From contig CP136890.1 in NCBI GenBank assembly GCA_034359265.1, positions 44,676,501 through 44,740,500 on the forward strand: a stretch of DNA of 64,000 bases. The letters run 5' to 3'. Position 1 is the stretch's first letter. Each line of letters starts with the position of its first letter. Under the pieces are notes generated by a model. It made no database searches, was not told where the DNA came from, and saw only the letters and a program-made list of their open reading frames with translations. The stretch is from Canna indica (taxonomy: Eukaryota; Streptophyta; Magnoliopsida; Zingiberales; Cannaceae). The translations under genes were made by a program, and so were the position numbers. This document shows, one piece after another, positions 56,329 to 64,000 of the stretch.

Positions 56329-57940
56329 TTGGTAAGAGATCATCCAATGGACCAAGTCATTGGAGAGCCTTCAACGGTAGTGGTAACACGTTCTAAACTC
56401 AAGAATGTTTGTCAATATATAGCTTTTGTATCTCAAGTAGAGCCTAAGAGCATTAAGGAAGCAATAGAAGATGAGTTTTGGGTACTAGCTATGCAAGAAG
56501 AACTCAACCAATTTGCTAGAAATGATGTATGGCACTTAGTGCCTAGACCTAGTGATCAAACTATAATTGGAACTAAATGGGTATTTAGAAATAAGCTAGA
56601 TGAAGAAGGATTAGTTATTAGAAACAAAGCTAGGTTAGTGGAACAAGGGTGCAATCAACAAGAAGGAATAGACTATAATGAGACGTATGCTCCCGTAGCT
56701 AGATTAGAAGCAATTAGAATGCTTTTGGCATATGCTAGCTTTAAGGGTTTTAAACTCTTTCAAATGGATGTAAAAAGTGCATTTTTAAATGGTTTCATTA
56801 ATGAAGAAGTTTGAATTTCCAAACCATGTTTTCAAACTTAAAAAGGCATTATATGGTTTAAAACAAGCCCCTAGGACTTGCTATGAAAGACTTTCAATTT
56901 TCCTAATTGAACAAGGTTTTGATATTGGAAAATCCGATGTTTCACTTTTCATTAAGCATCATGAAAATGACATGTTATTGGTTCAAATTTATGTTGATGA
57001 CATAATTTTTGGTGCTACTAATGAAATGCTTTGTAAGTGGTTTGCTAAATGTATGCAAGATGAGTTTGAGATGAGCATGATGGGAGAGATCTCCTTCATG
57101 CTTGGTCTCCAAATCAAGCAAACCAACAAAGGGATCTTCATCAATCAAGCCAAGTACATAAAGGAGCTCATCAAATGGTTCGGGATGAATGAAGCCAAGA
57201 TAGCTTCTACACCTATGAGCGCATCCATCAAGCTTAACAAAGATGAAGAGGCATTAAAGTGGACGAAAAATGATATCGATGTATGATTGGTAGTCTTCTT
57301 TATTTAACCGCAAGTAGACCCGATATCATGTTTAGTGTGTGTGTATGTGCTAGGTTTCAATCTTGCCCTATGATATCTCATTTAAGTGCGGTAAAACACA
57401 TATTGAGATATTTAAAGGGCACAATTGACTTAGGATTATGGTATCCATGTCATACATCATTTGATTTAATCGGTTTTTTAGATGCTGATTTTGCCGGATG
57501 TAAGGTAGATAGAAAAAGCACTAGTGGGTGTTGTCAATTCTTAGGAGCGAGTCTTGTTTCTTGGTTCTCAAAGAAACAAAACTCAGTCGCGCTTTCAACT
57601 ACCGAAGCGGAATACATTGCTGCGGCTAGTTGTTGTGCGCAAGTCCTTTGGATGAAACAAACCCTTTTAGACTATGGACTTAGGTATTCTTGCATACCTA
57701 TTCATTGTGATAATACTAGTGCAATAAATTTAATCAAGAATCCCATTTTACACTCTAGAACAAAACATATAGACTTAAGACATCATTTTCTTAGGGATAA
57801 TGTGACAAAAGGGAAATATATCGGTAGAATTTGTATCCACCGATAAACAACTTGCCGATATATTCACAAAACCCTTGGTTGAAGAAAGCTTTACAAATTT
57901 AAGGATGCAATTAGGAATTTGTGCTTTTCCTAGTAATTAA
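56329..57940 (+). pseudogene. Copia F reverse transcriptase and RNase H
   Basis: RT runs from 56329 (VTRSKLKNVCQ; TKWVFRNK; NKARLVEQGCNQ, where the usual Ala is Glu) to DVKSAFLNGF. A deletion of roughly 30 bases at about 56810, relative to copia B, shifts the frame. It continues PNHVFKLKKALYGLKQAP and an intact YVDD box (about 56990). A stop at 57284-57286 overlaps the RNase H frame 57283-57846: YLTASRPDIMFS, DADFAGCKVDRKSTSG, STTEAEYIAAASC, CDNTSAI. A frameshift near 57815 precedes the terminal LADIFTKPL. Confidence 0.88.
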
Positions 57941-58038
57941 AATGTATTTTCTTCAAAATGTATATGTTTTTCAAAACTTGCATTCTATAAAGTATCATCA
58001 CACTTATGTATTGCTATGTAGTGGGGTTTGTCATCATC

Positions 58039-58050
58039 AAAAAGGGGGAG
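58039..58050 (+). other. Polypurine tract of the type 2 copia
   Basis: AAAAAGGGGGAGA just before the LTR start at 58053. The classic copia plus-strand primer, and absent before the LTR at 30160. Confidence 0.8.
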
Positions 58051-58052
58051 AT

Positions 58053-59354
58053 TGTTTGCTTGAGGGTCTCCCTTAAGCCTCGATCTTTATTTTGATGATA
58101 ACAAACATGTATTTAATCCAAGTGTGATGTTTTGAGTTCAGGTTGAGGTTGCGATAAGCATGCCAAGTCCGTTCAAACGAGACGAACAAAAAGATCGTCA
58201 AAGGAACGGAAGAAGAAAATGTTGAAGAAAGGCTCGAGCTTAGATCAAGTAGAATTCATGTAATATACCCCGAGGATAAGTTTATCCCAAGCCAAAATTG
58301 TAAAGTTATCCAAGTTGAAACTTGATAACTAAACCCATAAAAAAGGCATGTAAAAATCCAAGAAGAAGTCAGCCTCAGCCTGAGTTCGGTCGACCGAATG
58401 ATCGACTGAATGACGGTAAAATCTGGTAGTAGCCATTCGGTCAACCAGTCGGTCGACCGAAGTTGGCGAAGACATCTGTGCAAGGCTGCGTCGGTCTACC
58501 GACCGAAGCAAAAAATGGGCAGAATGATCACCGATCGACCGATCGGTCGACTGGATTGGAGATCGCTTGTTGCGTGACCCTGGCTCCATTGACCCATCGG
58601 TCGACCGAATTTGGGATCGATAGTTTTACGTCAGTCGATTGACCCATCGGTCGATCGAGCTCTCTCATACAGCCAGCGGTCGCATTGGTGGTGGATCAGT
58701 CGATCGATCGACCGATCAACCGGCCAGTGACCGAACGGCTTCAACGGCTATTTTTTTACCCGTTGAACAGATCGTGTGCGCCCTCTGCTTCTTTCAACAA
58801 CTCATTTCGAGCGTTGCTTCCCTACTTCCTTCAATCTTGCTGCAACACAAAGTGTCATCTTCTTGCAAGTTGGAGACGTGAAGGCGGTGGAAAGGACCCT
58901 CGGTTCATTTTACATTCTTAAGCTCTGTCCTCTGTATTTGACATTTATTGTAAACTTGTTTTCCATTTGAGATAGTTGCTAGGTGTTCTAGGAAACACTT
59001 AGGGATAACCTTATAGGATTGTGTTTTGCCTAGGTGAATAGGATTGAGGTGTTCTCAGAGTGGTGAGAAGGGTGTCCTCATTGTATTCAAAGGGAAACAC
59101 AGATTCTATAAAGTAGTGGTTAGAAATCCTTGGTGAGGAGCCAAGGTAGTGGAGTAGGCAATTGGCCGAACCACTATAATTACTCTTGTTTGCATTGCTT
59201 ATTTGCTTGTCTATCATTGTTATTTATATTTGATCACATTTACCTTTAAGAGACAATTGCATTAAGTGCAGCTAAAATTGAGTAAGAAGAAAATATAGAA
59301 AAAGGGGACATACACTATTCAACCCCTCTTTCTAGTGTCGGATTTCACAAAACA
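58053..59354 (+). repeat. Copia type 2 LTR
   Basis: 1302 bp from TGTTTGCTTGAGGG to TTTCACAAAACA. It differs from type 1 over most of U3 but has the same dyad motifs (58385-58720: GGTCGACCGA, ATCGATCGACCGAT) and the same U5 plan (GGTAGTGGAGTAGGCAATTGG then ACCACTATAA, 59142-59180; CACTATTCA...CTAGTGT near the end). Confidence 0.83.
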
Positions 59355-59388
59355 AAGCCCTCTCACCATGCCCTGTGAAAGGTGTTTT

Positions 59389-61965
59389 TGTTGGCCTAAG
59401 GATTTCAACCTTTGTCTTAATCTCAGTTATGCTGATAACAAACATAGAACTAATGATTTCATGGAGAATTATTTTTTGGTTCCATATCAGTTAGCGCACG
59501 ACGTCGACTATTGGAAATATTGGAGAAATCAAAAAATCGGAAAGACATTGGTTTACGCGCTCGGATTCATCGGGAAGATAGAGTCTAGGATTAGGGTGTC
59601 TAGATAAATTGCAAAATCCTTAATATGATGCAAAGACCCCTAAAGAACCAAACCCGTAATTTGAAACCCGAACCGAAAAAAGAACCTAGGTAAACCTGAA
59701 TGAGAAAGTACATGTACTGTGACAAAGTCCGATACTTTCGAGCCGCTCAACCAACGATTGACTGCCAAGGGTTCTAATGCCGCAGAAGGCTTCCAGTCGA
59801 TGATCGATCGCTCAGGCGATCGACCGGCCATCAACCGAGGCTATAACGGCTAAAAAAATAGCCGTTTATACCCGTTGTGCCCGACCACCACTTGGTGTTC
59901 TGCCTATTTAAAGGCCTTTGAAGCCTTCCTATGACCCTTTAATGCTTCATGAGACATCCTTTGACACCCACAAGCTTTGATTGAGCCATCTTTCTTGAAT
60001 CCCTAGCTTTCTTCCTTGTATTTCTTGAGTTTGTCTTCAAGCTTGATTTGAGTCATCATAAAGGTATCAAGAGGAGCTAGGATTCATTGTTTGGAGCTAA
60101 GTATAAGTTGTATTGTTTATTTGCTCCATTACTTGTGTATTTTATTGTTTATTTCATTGTATTTCAAAGTGTGAAGACCTAGGTTGTTAGGTCTTGTATG
60201 GTTGGTGGTTGCTGTTGGCCTAAGGTTTTCTACCTTGGTCTTGATCTCGGTTTTGATGATAACAAACATGGAACTAATGTTTTATTGAGAAATATTTTCA
60301 GGTTCCATATCGGTTAGCATTCGATGTCCTCGATCGGAAATATCAGAAGAAATTGAAAAATCGAAAGGACATTGGTTGACGCATTTGGGTTCGTCGTAGA
60401 GGTTTCTCGAAGTTCGACGTACGCACCAAAGACGTCTTGGACTAGTCTAAATAACATATGGAAAGCTCTCCAAGTTGACACACGTTGAAGGCCAAAACCC
60501 GAAAATGAAGCGCGCAAGAAGAAGGCTGGAAAAAATCAACCTCAGCCTAGGTTCGATCGACCGAATGTGGTCAAAAATTGGCAGTAGCCAATTCGATCGA
60601 CCGGTTGGTCGATCGACCGAAGGTTGCCAAAAAGTGGCAGAAAGCCTTCTATCGCTCGGTTGGTCGATCGACGATCGATCAGCAAGCGACTGACGGTCGA
60701 TAACGGGCAAAAAACTGCCCGTAGAGAAGAGGGTTGTTCTCTCTTCTCTTCATGGTCTATAAATACAAGCCCATGAGAGCCTTCCTCCTGAGATCTATGA
60801 TTCTATTGAGCCATTCTTGATCATTCTAAAGCCTTTCTTGAGCCATATCTTTCCAAATCCTAGTTTCCATGATAAAACCTTGATCTAGCCTTTGAACCTT
60901 CAAGATTCATCTTATCAAGGCATCAAGAGGACTAGGGAGTTTTTTTTGGAGCTAAGTATTTGTTGCTTGATTTATTGCTCCATTAGTTGTTGTATTTTGT
61001 TTTTTATTTCATTGTATTCAAGTTTATGTAAACCTAGGTTACTAGGTTTGATTGAGTTGGTGGTTGCCTTGGTGTTTAGGCTTAAATCCACCATTGTAAA
61101 CTTAGTTTACTATGATTAGTTGAGTTGTCCCTTAGGTTGAGGTGGGAGAGTGCTCTCGGTAGGAAGACGGGATACTTTCGGGTGTGGAAGTGCCTTCGGT
61201 TTGAGAGCGGAGACTTTTTGGTCTAAAGTCCTCTTTGTAAGGGAAACGATATAATCTAGTAAACCTAGTTTGGAAATCCTAAGAGGGGTGCTTAGGTAGT
61301 GGAGTAGGCATTGGGGTCGAACCAATATAAATTCTTATGTTAGCGTTGTCTCTCTCTTGTGTTTGCTTAATTATCTTATTTATTGCTTTTGCTTGTTATT
61401 CGAATTTGTGAATTGCCTAATTAGTTTAAGAAAAGATTAAAATCGGAATTAGGCAAAAAGATTTAAATAACACACTATTCATCCCCCCTCTAGTGTGGCC
61501 ATTTCACCAACAGTTGCCTTGGTGTTAAGGCTTAAATCCACCAATATAAGCTTAGTTTACTAGGATTAGTTGTGTTACCCATAGGGTTGACGTGGGAGAA
61601 TGCTCTCGGTAGGAAGGTAGGATACTTCTGGGTGTGGAAGTGCCTTCAGTGTGAGAACGGAGAGTCTCCGGTGAAAACATTCTCATTGTAAAGGAAACAC
61701 TTCATCTAGTAAAGCTTTTTTGAAAATCCTAAACGGGGTGCTTAGGTAGTGGAGTAGGCATTGGGGCCGAACCAATATAATTCTCTTTATTTGCATTGCT
61801 TACTTTGCATATTGATTACTTGACTTGTTTATTCGCTTCTGCATTCATTTAGTAATTGAATTGTTCATTAACCTAAGTAATCAAGAAAATGATTAAAATC
61901 AAAATTAATTTTAAGATTAGCAAACACACTATTCACCCCCATCTAGTGCGGCCATTTCACCAACA
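59389..61965 (+). repeat. Copia type 1 LTR (5' LTR of unit E), split by a nested LTR
   Basis: Starts TGTTGGCCTAAGG at 59389 and resumes after the nested copy at 61518, ending CCATTTCACCAACA at 61965, followed by a degenerate primer site TTTTGTATCATAGC and gag. Without the nested 1300 bp and duplicated 5 bp it is about 1270 bp. Confidence 0.85.
60213..61512 (+). repeat. Nested copia type 1 solo LTR
   Basis: TGTTGGCCTAAGG to CATTTCACCAACA, flanked by a perfect 5-bp duplication GTTGC (60208-60212, 61513-61517). It lies within the LTR of another copy of the same family. TATA box at 60758-60765, dyads about 60553-60690. Confidence 0.9.
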
Positions 61966-62033
61966 TTTTGTATCATAGCGGGTCGTGGAATGAGATTTCA
62001 TCATCTCGTCTACATCTTACCTCGATCCGGAAA

Positions 62034-63450
62034 ATGACACTAGAGTTGGTAGAGTCTATACCACCTAGGTTCGATGAGTCTAACTTTGGTCTATGGAAGG
62101 GTAGAATGTACACATTCCTAAAGACACAAGGTTTAGGTGTGTTCAATATGGTAAAGAATAAATACATTGAACCTAAGGAAAACATGAATGCATGGACCCA
62201 GAAAACGACACTAGAGTCGATATGTTTGAATTAAATGCTAAAGTTACAAAATGCATATTTTGTTTTTTGGAAAATAATATCTTTGAAAAGGTCATGCATT
62301 GTATTTCCGCATTCGATATTGGGCTTGCTTAAATGTCTTATACGACTATGCGAAAATCGAAGAGTTAGAAACTTTTATTGAAGGTAGTGATGACAATGGT
62401 CATCCTTCCTATACTAACATGGTTTTTGAAGCCCAAAGTGTTTATAGTCAAAGAAGCACTAAAAGTCGAAAGAGGAAGGTGATTTGCTACTTAGGCAAGG
62501 AAAAAAGTCATGTGAAGAATAATTGCCCTACCATGAAGAAAAAGGCAAAAAACAGGTCAAACGCTTCCACATCATCATCCTACTCAAGTGAAGCACCCTC
62601 TTGCCATGAGTATGAAGCCACTTCAAAAGTTTGCCTCATGGATGCCAATGAAGAGGTACACTCTTCTCCTTCTAGTCATGCTAATGATAATGGTAATGCT
62701 AGCTCTACTAGTTCTCTTAACATGTCATAGAATGAGTTAGTAGATGAATACAAGAAAATGTATGCCTTGCTTGTTTAAAATGATAATGAAAATAAAAAAT
62801 TGAAGAAAGACAATGTAAGGCTTAATTCTAATGTGGTTGAATTAAAACTAGAAAATGAGATATTTAAATCTAGTTCATTTGATTCTTCCCACGATATGTT
62901 GAAATTTGAGCTTAAGGAATTAAGACTTGAAAATGAAAATTTAAAATTTGAGAATTCAAAAAACATAAGTGAAAACAATATTTTGAAATCTCAATCTCAT
63001 GTCTTATATCAATCTCTTGACTCTTTGAAAAACGAGGTTGTGTTTTGAAACAAGAAAGTAAATGAATTCAAAAATGTTTCATCTCTTAAGAACACTACAA
63101 CAAAAAATGCTTATATTCATCATCATTCTCATGTTAAGCATTCTACCATTCAACCTGATGTTCAAAAGAAGAATGGTTCCTTTAAGAATGCTCATGTTCA
63201 TCATAGTTCACATGTCAAGCATTCTAATGATAAATCTTATGTCCATAGCAAAAATAAAAAGAAATTTAATGGACATTGTTTTTGTTGTGGTATCTTTGGT
63301 TATGCCATATATGATTGTGCATTTAAGAAGAATCCAAGTGTTGCTAAGACACTTTGGAGACCTAGGCCAACTAATCCCCAAGGTCCCAAAGTCATTTGGG
63401 TACCAAAGGTTTCTTGCTCTCTTGCAAGGGGAGCTACCACACAAGGGTAA
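62034..63450 (+). pseudogene. Copia E gag (type 1, gag-only unit)
   Basis: ATG at 62034 after the leader; RFDESNFGLWKGRMYTFLKTQG. A frameshift near 62210 and stops at 62730, 62778 and 63048 break it. It has the same plan as copia C gag: a first knuckle with the second Cys lost (CYLGKEKSHVKNNC, 62485-62526), Ser-rich linker, coiled coil (62780-63045), His/Lys repeats and a second knuckle CFCCGIFGYAIYDC (His to Tyr, about 63280-63320), ending PKVIWVPKV. It stops at about 63448, followed by the conserved non-coding tail instead of protease. Confidence 0.82.
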
Positions 63451-64000
63451 AGAGAAGTGTAGAGTTGAAATTGACTATGGACTTAAATGAAGTATCATTC
63501 CTTGTTTGCAACTTCAAACCATCAAGATGCCATAGGTATGGAAATTTGTATCTAGGTATACGTCGTATCGAATTCTTACTTTGGTTGGTTTCATTTAAGT
63601 TGGAGTTATGATACATGTTTAATTTGAGTTGTTTTTCCCGCTCTTGTTAAGAGTCTTTTGAAAAATGAATTTTGATTTTGATTTCCGGTCTCCTCGAAGA
63701 CCTTCGTAGCCAATAACGGGCTCATGCGATCTTGCGGTTCAAAATCGTAGGCTAATTGTGGCCTTTCGGTTTTCAACCAATAGGAAGGGTTGGATATCTT
63801 AATTTTCAATTATTTCATATTTTGAGATCTCTCGATTCATTTCGGATTCAAACTATTTAGCAAAGTGAACTTTGAAATGATACTTGATTCTTCTCTTTGC
63901 TATTTGGTTTGAATTGCTAGCTAGTAGCTTTATTTTCATTAAATCTACTAATGAAGTCTACTTGCAAGGTGAGAATGTTAATTGGAAGGCTTTAGAAATT
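63451..64000 (+). other. Conserved non-coding tail after type 1 gag, second copy
   Basis: Aligns with 32886-33476 over its length, with no frame in common. It has a hairpin GGTCT-CCTCGA-AGACC at 63687-63702. Runs off the window end, so the 3' LTR of unit E is not visible. Confidence 0.65.

Larger units (their letters stand above)
50678..59354 (+). mobile_element. Chimeric copia element F
   Basis: A type 1 LTR (50678-52329) and type 1 gag (52398 to about 53600) are joined to Sirevirus-type gag, protease, integrase, RT and RNase H (about 53600-57940), ending in a type 2 LTR (58053-59354). The two LTRs are different sequences apart from a shared U5 pattern, and the flanks (GAGAC, AAGCC) do not match. 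The whole is therefore a fusion of two elements at the DNA level rather than one insertion. Confidence 0.8.

Overview
This is nuclear DNA of a flowering plant. The only host gene is the last exon of a plastidic glucose transporter at the left edge (115-312). Almost everything else is transposable-element sequence: long-LTR copia and gypsy elements, a Mutator-like element, a CACTA element, hAT- and Harbinger-type elements, a LINE remnant and an integrated badnavirus-like segment. Nearly every coding frame is broken by stops, frameshifts or truncation. I cannot name the species from the sequence.

Layout. 1-1080: end of the transporter gene and its 3' region. 1285-2089: 3' end of a decayed LINE. 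2135-7800: a Mutator-like element with 184-bp inverted repeats and a perfect 9-bp target duplication. It holds a 24-bp minisatellite, a permuted piece of a badnavirus-like genome on the minus strand and a gypsy scrap. 8432-21560: a nest in which a Harbinger-type element (TTA duplication) was split by a copia element (8801-20917, CCCGT duplication). That copia holds a Tekay-like chromovirus gypsy (minus strand), which in turn holds a hAT MITE (15998-16515, 8-bp duplication). 21740-27787: gypsy solo LTR, a SINE-like piece, an unassigned LTR-like block and a gypsy LTR fragment. 27788-33476: Sirevirus-type pol, then an LTR, then a gag-only unit. 33477-38871: second gypsy, 5' half, minus strand. 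38885-40554: copia solo LTR. 40555-40736: a 26-bp minisatellite. 41195-49467: degenerate CACTA element with TNP2 and TnpA-like genes, interrupted by a copia LTR and a hAT MITE. 49468-50677: 3' end of another copia, minus strand. 50678-59354: chimeric Sirevirus-type element. 59389-64000: an LTR split by a solo LTR of its own family, then a second gag-only unit.

How the parts relate. Two linked copia types recur. Type 2 (58053-59354 LTR, with gag-protease-integrase-RT-RNase H before it) looks like a Sirevirus-type autonomous element. Type 1 (LTRs starting TGTTGGCC, at least seven copies) carries gag but no protease or polymerase directly after it. Its LTR shares the U5 layout with type 2, so type 1 looks like a gag-only partner mobilised by type 2.

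The signals I rate highest are an array of six hairpins in a gypsy LTR whose stems differ but stay paired around a constant loop (17250-17532), the gag-only copia family with a conserved non-coding tail, and the pararetrovirus segment inside a Mutator-like element.
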